A stretch of 64,000 nt of DNA from Pseudarthrobacter defluvii (lineage in GTDB: Bacteria > Actinomycetota > Actinomycetes > Actinomycetales > Micrococcaceae). The stretch is taken from positions 4,402,001-4,466,000 of the forward strand of contig NZ_JAUSYG010000001.1 of NCBI RefSeq assembly GCF_030816725.1, in the 5' to 3' direction. The notes below the pieces were generated by a model, which ran no database searches, was not told the DNA's origin, and saw only the letters and a program-made list of their open reading frames with translations. How positions within the stretch are numbered: the first letter of the stretch is position 1; every line of letters begins with the position of its first letter. The translations under genes and the position numbers were made by a program. Of the stretch, positions 7,732-18,051 are shown in pieces.

Positions 7732-8514
7732 GTGGCAGCGAGCCTGAGCCTCAAGGACGTCAGTCTGCACTTCGGCGGGGTCAAGGTGCTGCAGGATGTC
7801 AGCTTCAACGTCGAGCCCGGCGTGATCTTCGGCCTGGTGGGCCCGAACGGTGCCGGCAAGACGTCCCTCTTCAACTGCATCAGCGGACACTACAAGCCAA
7901 GCTCCGGGTCGATTTCCATCGACGGTACCGAGGTGTCCGGCAGTGCCCCTTCGCGGATGGCGCAGTTGGGGCTGGCACGCACCTTCCAGCACCCGGCGCT
8001 GCAGCTGAACGCCACAGTCCTGGAGAACGTACTCCTCGGAGGGCACACGCGGCTGCCCGGCGGCCCCGCCTCCTGGGCGCTCCGGTTGCCCTACACGGTC
8101 AGGGCCGAGCGCGCCGTCCGGGCCGAAGCGCTGCAGCTCCTGGATAAGGCCGGGCTGGGGTGGGCGGCGCACCTGCCTGCAGACGAACTTTCCCACGGGC
8201 TCCATAAAGGCATCGAACTCTGGCGGGCTCTTCTTTCCAAGCCCGCGCTGCTCCTTCTTGATGAGCCGGCGGCCGGACTCTCGCATGGCGAAGTTGAACA
8301 ACTGATTGCCACGGTGAAGCGGCTCCGCACCGAGCAGGACGTCACCATCATCATCGTGGAGCACCACATGGGACTCATCTCGGCGCTCACAGACCAGGTG
8401 ATGGTCCTGGACCACGGACGCAAGCTGATGGCGGGCACAGCGGCGGAGGCCCAGTCCGATCCCCGCGTGATCGAGGCCTACATCGGGAAGGACGCCGCGG
8501 ACGATGCTGCTTGA
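7732..8514 (+). CDS. livG: Branched-chain amino acid-type ABC transporter, ATPase 1
   Basis: A 260-residue ATPase of the LivG type. It shows Walker A GPNGAGKTS, Walker B ALLLLDEP, the insertion typical of LivG between the Q-loop and the signature, and a switch His in VEHHMG. The signature segment reads LSHGLHKG instead of the usual LSYGQQR-like motif. The GTG start has an upstream GGAAGG. It opens a five-gene operon (two ATPases, two permeases, binding protein). Its position beside methoxy-aromatic genes suggests uptake of aromatic acids rather than amino acids; that is inference. Confidence 0.88.
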   Translation: MAASLSLKDVSLHFGGVKVLQDVSFNVEPGVIFGLVGPNGAGKTSLFNCISGHYKPSSGSISIDGTEVSGSAPSRMAQLGLARTFQHPALQLNATVLENVLLGGHTRLPGGPASWALRLPYTVRAERAVRAEALQLLDKAGLGWAAHLPADELSHGLHKGIELWRALLSKPALLLLDEPAAGLSHGEVEQLIATVKRLRTEQDVTIIIVEHHMGLISALTDQVMVLDHGRKLMAGTAAEAQSDPRVIEAYIGKDAADDAA

Positions 8515-9211
8515 ACTCACGGATGTGACAGCGTCCTACGGGCCCGTGCAGGTCCTGGACGGGGTTTCGTTAGGTGTGCCGGAAAGCGGATCCGTGGGCA
8601 TCCTCGGCGCAAACGGGGCTGGCAAGACCACCACCCTCCGCGCCATCAGCGGTACCGTCAGGACCGGGGGCAGGATCAGGTTCGACGGCCGGGACATCCG
8701 GGGCTTCCGGCCGGACCGGGTGGCAGCGCTGGGAATCGCCCATGTGCCGGAGGGGCGCGGCACGCTGGGCCAGCTGAGCGTTCGCGAGAACCTGCTGGTC
8801 GGTGCCTACCTGCGCAAAGACCGGAAGGCGATCGCCGGCGATATCGAGTACTGCCTTGACCTGTTTCCGCAGCTCCAGGACCGGGTGGGGTCGCGCGGCG
8901 CGGCGTTGTCCGGCGGTGAGCAGCAAATGCTCGCCGTAGGCCGGGCCTTCATGGCCAAACCCAAGCTGCTGCTGCTGGACGAAGCCTCACTCGGGCTGGC
9001 GCCCAGCACGGCCAAGACGGTTTACGAAGCCATCCGCCGTCTCCGGCTCGAGTCCGGAATCGCCATGCTGGTGGTGGAACAGAACGCGAACCTCGCATTC
9101 TCCCTGGTGGACACCGCCACCGTCCTGGAGACGGGCCGCAACGTACTCACCGGCACCTCGGCTGAGCTCAAGGGCATGGACGAAATCCGCCGTGCCTATT
9201 TGGGAGGTTGA
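8504..9211 (+). CDS. livF: Branched-chain amino acid-type ABC transporter, ATPase 2
   Basis: A 235-residue LivF-type ATPase with Walker A GANGAGKTT, signature LSGGEQQ, Walker B LLLLDEAS and the terminal His replaced by Gln in the VVEQNA segment, as usual in LivF. It overlaps the preceding gene by 11 bases. It would pair with the first ATPase on the inner face of the membrane. Confidence 0.9.
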   Translation: MLLELTDVTASYGPVQVLDGVSLGVPESGSVGILGANGAGKTTTLRAISGTVRTGGRIRFDGRDIRGFRPDRVAALGIAHVPEGRGTLGQLSVRENLLVGAYLRKDRKAIAGDIEYCLDLFPQLQDRVGSRGAALSGGEQQMLAVGRAFMAKPKLLLLDEASLGLAPSTAKTVYEAIRRLRLESGIAMLVVEQNANLAFSLVDTATVLETGRNVLTGTSAELKGMDEIRRAYLGG

Positions 9212-9216
9212 CCCTC

Positions 9217-10098
9217 ATGGGGACCTTTATCCAGCTCGTCGTCGACGGACTCGCCACCGGCTCCATCTACGTCGCCCTGGCCCTGGCGATCGTGCTGGTG
9301 AACCAAGCCACGGGCCTGATCAATTTCGCCCAGGGCGGCATGGCTGTGCTGTCCGCCTACATTGCCTACGCGTTTGTCCAGCTCGGCCTGCCGCTCGTCC
9401 TGGCCATCCTCATTTCCATTATTCTTTCATTCCTCCTGGGCGCGGTGGTGGAGCGTTTCCTCCTCCGCCGGTTCGAAGGTGGTGACCCGGACACCGCCGT
9501 GGTGGTGACCATCGGTCTGCTCACCCTCGTCACCGGCATCTGCGCGGTCCTCTGGGGCTACAACAACCTGGGCTTTCCGTCGCTCTTCCCGCTGACCAGC
9601 GTCGAACTGCTGGGGGCTGTGGTAAGCGTCAGGTCGCTTGCCACTGCGGTGACCATCGTTGTCATCATGGTTGTCCTGCAACTGCTCTTCCTGCGCACCA
9701 AGCTGGGACTGGCCCTTCGCGCCGTCGCCGACAACCCGGCGTCGGCCGCTTTCTCAGGCCTTCCCGTGGGCCGGCTGCTGATGGTCGGCTGGGGGCTGGC
9801 GGCCACGCTCGGAGCGATCGCCGGAGTCCTGGTGGCCCCGCAGCTGACCCTGACGCCCGGCATGCTGGACACCGCCCTGGTCTACGCGCTCGCCGCCGTC
9901 ATCCTCGGCGGCCTGGACAGCCCCATCGGCTGCGTGGTGGCGGCCTCGGCGATCGGCGTCCTGGAGAACCTGGTGGCCGTCTACATTCCCCTCATCGGCC
10001 ATGACCTGAAGATCGCGGTGCCTTTCGCGCTGATCTTCGTCATCCTCATCATCCGTCCCCAGGGCCTGTTCGGCAGAAAGGTCGTGGTGAGGGTCTGA
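9217..10098 (+). CDS. livH: Branched-chain amino acid-type ABC transporter, permease LivH
   Basis: A 293-residue inner-membrane permease with about eight hydrophobic segments. The N-terminal GLATGSIYVALALAIVLV stretch and the NFAQGGMAVLSAY segment are typical of LivH. The ATG chosen has GGGAGG 9 bases upstream; a TTG three codons earlier is less likely. Its stop shares one base with the next start. Confidence 0.9.
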   Translation: MGTFIQLVVDGLATGSIYVALALAIVLVNQATGLINFAQGGMAVLSAYIAYAFVQLGLPLVLAILISIILSFLLGAVVERFLLRRFEGGDPDTAVVVTIGLLTLVTGICAVLWGYNNLGFPSLFPLTSVELLGAVVSVRSLATAVTIVVIMVVLQLLFLRTKLGLALRAVADNPASAAFSGLPVGRLLMVGWGLAATLGAIAGVLVAPQLTLTPGMLDTALVYALAAVILGGLDSPIGCVVAASAIGVLENLVAVYIPLIGHDLKIAVPFALIFVILIIRPQGLFGRKVVVRV

Positions 10099-11204
10099 TG
10101 AGCGCCGCTGCCGCTACCACCGCACGCCGCCCCTGGGTGCGGATCGTGCTCGCCGCCGTTGTGGCGGTCGTTCTGATCGCCGCTCCACTGGTCCTGCCGG
10201 CCTTTGCGAACCAAACGCTGGTCCGCATTGGTGTCTACGCCGTGGCGGTGCTGGGGCTGAACATCGTGATGGGATACACCGGCCAGGTCAATCTCGGGCA
10301 AATCTTCTTCGTGGGCCTCGGCGCCTACGTCACTGCATACGGCGTCAACCAGGGCTGGAACATCCTGCTGGTCTTCGTCGCCGCGTGTGCCGTCGCCGGC
10401 GTGGTCGGGCTGCTGGTGGCCCTGGCAGCCGCCCGCCTCGGCGGCCTGGCCATTGCCATGGTCACCATCGCCCTGCCCATCGTCGGCGTCCCCCTGGCCA
10501 AGCGCCTTTCCGACTTCACCGGCGGCTCCCAGGGAATCTCGGCGCGCTTCACGGACGCTCCGGAATGGTCCGGGCTGGACAACGACCAATGGCAGTTCTA
10601 CATCGTGCTGGTGGTGGCGGCCGGGGCATTCCTGCTGGCCCGGAGCCTGGTCCGCGGCAAGTACGGGCGTGCCTTCGCCGCGGTCCGCGAAAACGAGGCT
10701 GTTGCTGCCTCCATGGGTATTTCGCCCTACCGCACCAAGGTCCTTGCCTTCACCATTGCGTCCATATTCGGCGGCGCCAGCGGCTTCCTGTACCTCGCGG
10801 CCGTGCAGTACACCTCGCCCGAGACCCTCAGCTTCGGACACTCCATCAGCCTCCTGGCAGCCATGGTCATCGGGGGTGCCGGCAGCATCGCCGGTTCCCT
10901 CCTGGGCGGCGCCTACTACGTCTTCGTTCCGCAACTCACCAACGCAATAGATCCCAACCTCACCACCATCAGCCAGGGTGCCATCCTCCTTGCGGTCCTG
11001 TTCCTGTTGCCCGGCGGCCTGGTCAGCATCCCCCGGGTGGTTCGCAGGCTCACGCGCCGGTATGCCGGACGCAGCTCCACGGGCCGCCGTGCCATGGCCC
11101 GCCCTGCAGCGGAGACTTCCCAGCAGACCACTCCAGCCCACCGTCCGGTACCGGATGCCGCGCCGGAGCGACACGAACAAACAGAGAGGCAGGATGGACC
11201 ATGA
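10098..11204 (+). CDS. livM: Branched-chain amino acid-type ABC transporter, permease LivM
   Basis: A 368-residue permease of the LivM type with the conserved GYTGQVNLGQIFFVGLGAY region and the FGGASG and GGAGS segments later. The last 50 residues form a polar Arg/Pro tail not needed for transport. The start overlaps the livH stop (TGATG) and the end overlaps the binding-protein start (ATGA), so the five genes are translationally coupled. Confidence 0.9.
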   Translation: MSAAAATTARRPWVRIVLAAVVAVVLIAAPLVLPAFANQTLVRIGVYAVAVLGLNIVMGYTGQVNLGQIFFVGLGAYVTAYGVNQGWNILLVFVAACAVAGVVGLLVALAAARLGGLAIAMVTIALPIVGVPLAKRLSDFTGGSQGISARFTDAPEWSGLDNDQWQFYIVLVVAAGAFLLARSLVRGKYGRAFAAVRENEAVAASMGISPYRTKVLAFTIASIFGGASGFLYLAAVQYTSPETLSFGHSISLLAAMVIGGAGSIAGSLLGGAYYVFVPQLTNAIDPNLTTISQGAILLAVLFLLPGGLVSIPRVVRRLTRRYAGRSSTGRRAMARPAAETSQQTTPAHRPVPDAAPERHEQTERQDGP

Positions 11205-12457
11205 AGATGAGAAAGAAGCCAGGAGGGGTGCTTGGCATCGTTGCCTTGACGGCCGCCGTCGCGCTTTCCCTGTCTGGTTGCAGGGGCGACAGCGGCGGCC
11301 AGGGCGGCGGTTCCGCGTCCTCCCCGGGGATCACTGACTCGGCGATCACGCTTGGGATCACCACTCCGCTCAGCGGTGCAACGGCCGGGCCGGGCAAGTG
11401 CACCGTCGCCGGTGTCTCGGCCTACTTTGGTGCCGTGAATGCTGCCGGGGGCGTGAAGTTCGGCGACGGCAAGACGCGCACCGTGAACATCAAGTCCTAT
11501 GACGACGCCTATGACCCGCAAAAGTCGCTGGCAAACTTCCAGCAAATGGTGTCCGACAACGTGTTCGCCGCCACCGCCGGGCTGGGCACGCCCACCAACC
11601 GCGCATTCCGTGACGCCGCCATCAGCCAAAAAGTTCCGCAGGTGCTGGTGATGACGGGAGACCCGCTCTTCAGCGACCGTAAGCAGAGCCCGTGGCAGTT
11701 GGGGTTCGTGCCCATATACCAGAACGAGGGAGCAGCGTTCGGCAAGCTCCTGGCGAAGTCGGGCGGGCAGCACAAGGTGGCCATCCTGTCGCAGAACGAT
11801 GACTACGGCAAGGGCTACGTGTCGGGCTTCAAGGAGGCCATCCAGGGGGCGTCCAACATCTCGGTGGTGGGGGAGCAGACCTACGAGGCGACCGACACGT
11901 CCGTGGATGCCCAGCTCACCCAGCTGGCCTCTTCCGGGGCAGACGTCTTCTTCAACGCCATGTCCATCACCCCGCTCACCATCGCGGCGCTTCAGAAGGC
12001 GCAGCAGATCGGCTGGAAGCCAAGCTGGTTCCTGCCCTCCAACACGTCCAGCCCCACCGCCATCCTGGAGCCCGGCGGTGCCTCCGCCTACCCGGGCATC
12101 TACTCGGTGTCCTTCGCCAAGGCACCGCAGAGTCCGGCATTTGCCAAGGACCCCGACGTCGTCAAATTCCTTGACGAACTGAAGCAGTACGGAAACTACC
12201 CGGACATGCCCGCGTTCCCGCACTGCATGTGGAGCTACATGGTGGGAGCCACTCTTGAGAAGGCGTTCCAGAACATGAAGGAGCCCACGCGGGACAGCTT
12301 CATGACGGCGCTGCGCGACATCAAGGACCTGAAGGCGCCACTGATGCTGGAAGGAACGTCGGTCAACACCACGACTGACGGCCAGCCAGCGGTGTCCTCG
12401 GTGGTGGTGCAGAAGTACAACGGCAAGGGCTACGCGACTGCCGAGAACTTCGGCTGA
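11201..12457 (+). CDS. livK: ABC transporter substrate-binding lipoprotein, LivK-like
   Basis: A 418-residue type I periplasmic-binding fold protein. The N-terminus has a lipobox (LSLSGC) at about residues 22-27, so it should be lipid-anchored outside the membrane. It shows the family entry ITLGITTPLSG. The Leu/Ile/Val-binding superfamily includes binders for aromatic acids such as benzoates and coumarates. Placement next to vanillate/syringate genes makes an aromatic ligand plausible. Its stop abuts the stop of the convergent padR gene with no spacer. Confidence 0.85.
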   Translation: MKMRKKPGGVLGIVALTAAVALSLSGCRGDSGGQGGGSASSPGITDSAITLGITTPLSGATAGPGKCTVAGVSAYFGAVNAAGGVKFGDGKTRTVNIKSYDDAYDPQKSLANFQQMVSDNVFAATAGLGTPTNRAFRDAAISQKVPQVLVMTGDPLFSDRKQSPWQLGFVPIYQNEGAAFGKLLAKSGGQHKVAILSQNDDYGKGYVSGFKEAIQGASNISVVGEQTYEATDTSVDAQLTQLASSGADVFFNAMSITPLTIAALQKAQQIGWKPSWFLPSNTSSPTAILEPGGASAYPGIYSVSFAKAPQSPAFAKDPDVVKFLDELKQYGNYPDMPAFPHCMWSYMVGATLEKAFQNMKEPTRDSFMTALRDIKDLKAPLMLEGTSVNTTTDGQPAVSSVVVQKYNGKGYATAENFG

Positions 12458-13096
12458 CTAGGCGCGGGCGGCGCTGGGCACCGGCCTGGCGCCGCCCGTG
12501 GGTTCTGCGCCGCCCGTGGACTCCAGGCTCTCAATGAGTTCGAGTCCCCGCTGCGCCCAGGCGATCTCCGCGCGGGCACGGTCCACCAAACCTTCGTAGG
12601 TGAACCGCTTGAAAGCGATGGTCCGTTCACGGTCCGCCGGATCGGTCACCGCCAGGCGGCGCACCAGCATGGGGTTGTCCACCTGGGCAATGCGCTGGAG
12701 TTCACCCTCCCATTGGCCGAGCTCGGCCTCCCACTGTTCCTTGTGCCGATGGAAGAATGCCCGGCCGGTCTCCGGTGATGCAGCCTCGAGGTAGGCGGCC
12801 CGCAGGTGGGCAGGGTCGCGGACCCGTGCGTACTCCAAGGGGGTTTGCATCCAATTGAGGAAGGCCTGGTTCCCGGCGTCCGTCACGTGGTAAACCCGCC
12901 GGGTGGCGCGCTGGCCCCTGGGCTGTTCCTCACCCTCGATGAGGCTTTCTGCCTCCATCTTGCGCAGCTCGGGATAGATCTGCGAGTCGGGGGCATGCCA
13001 CACATGCCCCACCGACATGGAGAACTGCTTCTGCAGCTCATAGCCTGACAGCGGCCCCACACGCAGCAGCGCAAGCAGCGCGTACCGAAGGCTCAT
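12458..13096 (-). CDS. PadR-family regulator, VanR-like
   Basis: A 212-residue PadR regulator. The N-terminal winged helix starts LRYALLALL with GYELQKQF and the beta-wing RRVYHVT, followed by a C-terminal helical dimerisation domain. The ATG chosen has GGAGGAG 6 bases upstream. PadR proteins typically sense phenolic acids; Corynebacterium VanR controls vanillate demethylase. It lies directly downstream of the LigM operon, and the large palindrome before metF is a natural target. The identity of the ligand is inferred. Confidence 0.85.
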   Translation of the reverse strand: MSLRYALLALLRVGPLSGYELQKQFSMSVGHVWHAPDSQIYPELRKMEAESLIEGEEQPRGQRATRRVYHVTDAGNQAFLNWMQTPLEYARVRDPAHLRAAYLEAASPETGRAFFHRHKEQWEAELGQWEGELQRIAQVDNPMLVRRLAVTDPADRERTIAFKRFTYEGLVDRARAEIAWAQRGLELIESLESTGGAEPTGGARPVPSAARA

Positions 13097-13124
13097 GCTG
13101 TGCTCCTCCAAGGGCTCAGGGAAA

Positions 13125-13149
13125 GTGCGGGGGCGCTGCGCCCCCGCAC
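13125..13149 (-). terminator. Hairpin terminator after the ligM operon
   Basis: Two 12-base arms (GTGCGGGGGCGC and its complement) separated by one base, so the real loop forms by fraying. On the minus strand it is followed by TTTCCC. It sits between the ligM stop and the padR start and could partly insulate them. Confidence 0.6.
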
Positions 13150-13165
13150 ATTGGGGTTCCCCAGC

Positions 13166-15489
<2,324 letters not shown>

Positions 15490-15500
15490 GGCTTGCCGCC

Positions 15501-16397
15501 CTAGCCCTCTCCCGCGGTGAAGTGCCGGACCCAGTTGGCCGTGGCCAGCAGGCCGCCAAAAGTGTAGAAGTGCAGCCCGACCTCTTCCGGCAGGTGACCG
15601 TCCTGCCGGGGTGCGCGTTCGGCGAGTACGGCGGCCAGATCGTTGACGAACCGGTCAGGGCCGGCGTCCCCCATGAGGTTGGTCAGCGAAAAGCCGTACT
15701 TCTTCACGATCATCGCGTTGGCTCCCACCCCGAAGCGGCGCGCGAAGCCGAGGAGCCGCTTGACGCCCGCCGGGCCGGGAGTGCCCACCCGAATGGGAGC
15801 CTTGATGCCCCGGGCGCGGACCTCCTCAATCCAACCGGCAACGGGTTCGGTGTCGAAAGCAAACTGGGTGATGATAAAGGCGCGGAGGTCCTGGGCGGCC
15901 AGTGCTGCGGTCTTGTCCTCCAGGGCCTGCCACAGGGTTTCCTTGCGGATATCCGGATGTCCTTCCGGGTATCCGCCGATACCCACCTCCCGGACCCCGA
16001 ACTGTTGCAGGAGGCCGGTGCCAATCAGTGCAAGCGAGTCTTCGTACGGGCCCTCCGGCTCGGTGGGGTCACCGCCCACCACGAAAAGGTGTTCGGCGGC
16101 GCCCACCTCCTGGAGGCGTTGCAGGAACTTTTCGAGATCCCCGCGGGATGCCAGCCGCCGCGCCGAAATGTGCGGCACCGGAACGAAGCCGAGGTCGCGG
16201 ACGGCTTTGGCTGCGGCAACCCGCATGTCCAGGTCCTCGTTGCCGAGAAAGGTGACGTTGATGCGGGTGCCGGGCGGGATTTTGTCTTTTGCCTCGATGA
16301 GGGCGGGAATGTCCTTGCCGGTCATTTCCAGCGAGAAGTTCTTGATGAGTTCCAGGGATGCTGCCCGGTTGGGGGCGGGCATGATTCGTGTCGCCAT
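15501..16397 (-). CDS. metF: Methylenetetrahydrofolate reductase
   Basis: A 298-residue TIM-barrel flavoprotein of the MTHFR family, with VVGGDPTEPEG and GVGANAM segments. In the LigM system of Sphingobium a dedicated MetF oxidises 5-methyl-tetrahydrofolate to 5,10-methylene-tetrahydrofolate; the same role is inferred here. It is the first gene of the operon, with the promoter and 26-bp palindrome directly upstream. The host probably has another MetF for methionine synthesis elsewhere. Confidence 0.9.
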   Translation of the reverse strand: MATRIMPAPNRAASLELIKNFSLEMTGKDIPALIEAKDKIPPGTRINVTFLGNEDLDMRVAAAKAVRDLGFVPVPHISARRLASRGDLEKFLQRLQEVGAAEHLFVVGGDPTEPEGPYEDSLALIGTGLLQQFGVREVGIGGYPEGHPDIRKETLWQALEDKTAALAAQDLRAFIITQFAFDTEPVAGWIEEVRARGIKAPIRVGTPGPAGVKRLLGFARRFGVGANAMIVKKYGFSLTNLMGDAGPDRFVNDLAAVLAERAPRQDGHLPEEVGLHFYTFGGLLATANWVRHFTAGEG

Positions 16398-16439
16398 CAG
16401 GTCATCCTTTCGGCGGGTGCAGCGGTGCGCCCAACTCCC

Positions 16440-16468
16440 ACATTACCTATGCGCATAGGTAATGTCGA
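16440..16468 (-). promoter_or_regulatory. Perfect 26-bp palindrome overlapping the metF promoter
   Basis: Bases 16440-16465 form an uninterrupted perfect palindrome whose half is ACATTACCTATGC. On the minus strand a -35 box TCGACA (16463-16468) and a -10 box TAATGT (16440-16445) lie exactly 17 bases apart, so the palindrome fills the promoter. The ACCTA/TAGGT core resembles the operator of PadR-type VanR. A repressor here would block polymerase directly. Confidence 0.85.
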
Positions 16469-16514
16469 TAGCTATTTGCCCGCCCCGTCCGGCTCCCCGC
16501 AGCCCGCCCCGCCG

Positions 16515-18005
16515 CTACCCTTCCGTTGCTTCGGACTCAAGGTGGGCGATGGCACGGGTGTCCTGGAAGGCCCGCACGCCTTCGATGCCCTGTTCCCTGC
16601 CCATGCCGGACTGCTTCATGCCGCCGAAGGGTGCTCGAAGGTCCAGCCGCGTTGCACCGTGGTCATTGACCCAGACGTAGCCGCACACCAGGCGCCCGCC
16701 GACCCGGTCAGCGGCGGCCGGGTCGGCGGTCCATACCGAGCCGCACAGGCCCGCCCAGCTTGCGTTCGCCGCCTGCACTGCCTCTTCCTCCGTGTCGAAG
16801 GGGATCAGGGGAATGACGGGTCCGAACTGTTCCTGGGTGACAACCCGCAGCGAGGGGTCGGGGTCGATTACCAGCGCCGGCCGCAGGAAGTTCCCGCCCT
16901 GCAGTTCAGGATCCCCGGGGAGTGTGCCGAACTCCCTGACATCGGCCCCTGCTTCCTTGGCCTCCTCGATAAGTTCAGCCACAAAGGCCTTCTGGACGGG
17001 CGAGTGCAGCGGGCCCATGGTGGTTCCCTCGTCCAACCCGTAGCCGATGACCGCCTTTTCAAGCCGTTGCGAGAGCCCCGCCACCACCTCGTCCAGCCGC
17101 GAACGGTGGACGTAGACCCGCTTAGCGTTCATGCAGATCTGGCCGGTGGTGTCGAAGATGGCGGCGTAGAGCCGGTCAAGGTGCGTGTCATCAAGGACCG
17201 CGTCCGCGAGGATGACGGCGGCGTCGTTTCCGCCCAGTTCAAGCGTTACCCGGGTGAGTGACTTTGCAGCCATTTCCATGATGCGCTTGCCGCCGCCCAC
17301 GCTTCCCGTGAAGCAGACCTTGGCGATGTCCGGGCTGGTGATGAGCGCAGCCATGTCCGCGTCCTTGCCGGTCACCACGTTCAGCACTCCTGGCGGCAGT
17401 TTTTCGGCAATCCGCTGGACCACGCGCGTCGTTGCCAGGGGCGCGGTGGGTGGCGGCTTAACGATTGCCGTGTTCCCTGCCAGCAGCGCGTGCGGCAGCG
17501 AAGCCGCGAGGATGGCAATGGGCCAGTTGAATGGCACGATGACCGTCACCACGCCCAGGGGCTGGAAGGTGACTGAGGTGGAGACCGGAATGCCGGGCGC
17601 GGGCGGCAGCACCTTGGCGTTGTCGACGTCGGGAGCCAGTTCCAGGGCGAGGTTCCACCTGATCTCGAACACCAGGGAGTCCACCCAGGCTTCCATGCGG
17701 ATCTTTCCGTTTTCCTGCGACAGGATGGCGGCATCCTCATCCCGGAAGTCGGCAATGCCCTCCAGTGCTTGGCGCAGCTGCTCCGAGCGCTCCTGCGCGC
17801 TCAGTGCTGCCCACGCCGGGTAGGCGACCTTTGCTGCGGCGATGGCGTCCTCGACGTCGGCCGGACCGGCTGCCGCGGCGTGGCCGACGATGGTGCCGGG
17901 CTTGCCCGGATCGGCAATGTCCATGGTGGCGGCGGCCTGCCGTTCTGAGCCTCCGATATAGAGGCCGGTGGTCACCGGGGCGGACGTGTCCACTGTGTTG
18001 GTCAT
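16515..18005 (-). CDS. Aldehyde dehydrogenase, probable vanillin/syringaldehyde dehydrogenase
   Basis: A 496-residue NAD(P)-dependent aldehyde dehydrogenase. Key features are the cofactor segment FNWPIAIL, the catalytic Glu in LELGGN and the catalytic Cys in TGQICMNAKR. It would oxidise an aromatic aldehyde to its acid. It follows the dioxygenase gene by 46 bases and precedes metF. Oxidation of vanillin or syringaldehyde fits the demethylases; a semialdehyde formed after ring cleavage is an alternative. The ATG has GAGAGG upstream. Confidence 0.8.
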   Translation of the reverse strand: MTNTVDTSAPVTTGLYIGGSERQAAATMDIADPGKPGTIVGHAAAAGPADVEDAIAAAKVAYPAWAALSAQERSEQLRQALEGIADFRDEDAAILSQENGKIRMEAWVDSLVFEIRWNLALELAPDVDNAKVLPPAPGIPVSTSVTFQPLGVVTVIVPFNWPIAILAASLPHALLAGNTAIVKPPPTAPLATTRVVQRIAEKLPPGVLNVVTGKDADMAALITSPDIAKVCFTGSVGGGKRIMEMAAKSLTRVTLELGGNDAAVILADAVLDDTHLDRLYAAIFDTTGQICMNAKRVYVHRSRLDEVVAGLSQRLEKAVIGYGLDEGTTMGPLHSPVQKAFVAELIEEAKEAGADVREFGTLPGDPELQGGNFLRPALVIDPDPSLRVVTQEQFGPVIPLIPFDTEEEAVQAANASWAGLCGSVWTADPAAADRVGGRLVCGYVWVNDHGATRLDLRAPFGGMKQSGMGREQGIEGVRAFQDTRAIAHLESEATEG

Positions 18006-18051
18006 GATGATGCACCTCTCTGTGCGGTACTGCCGGGATCCTTTAATTTTC

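Noticed and set aside
15522..17261. Long plus-strand open frame across metF and the aldehyde dehydrogenase
   Set aside because: It spans two genes and the palindromic promoter between them and shows no motif, so it is a compositional shadow.
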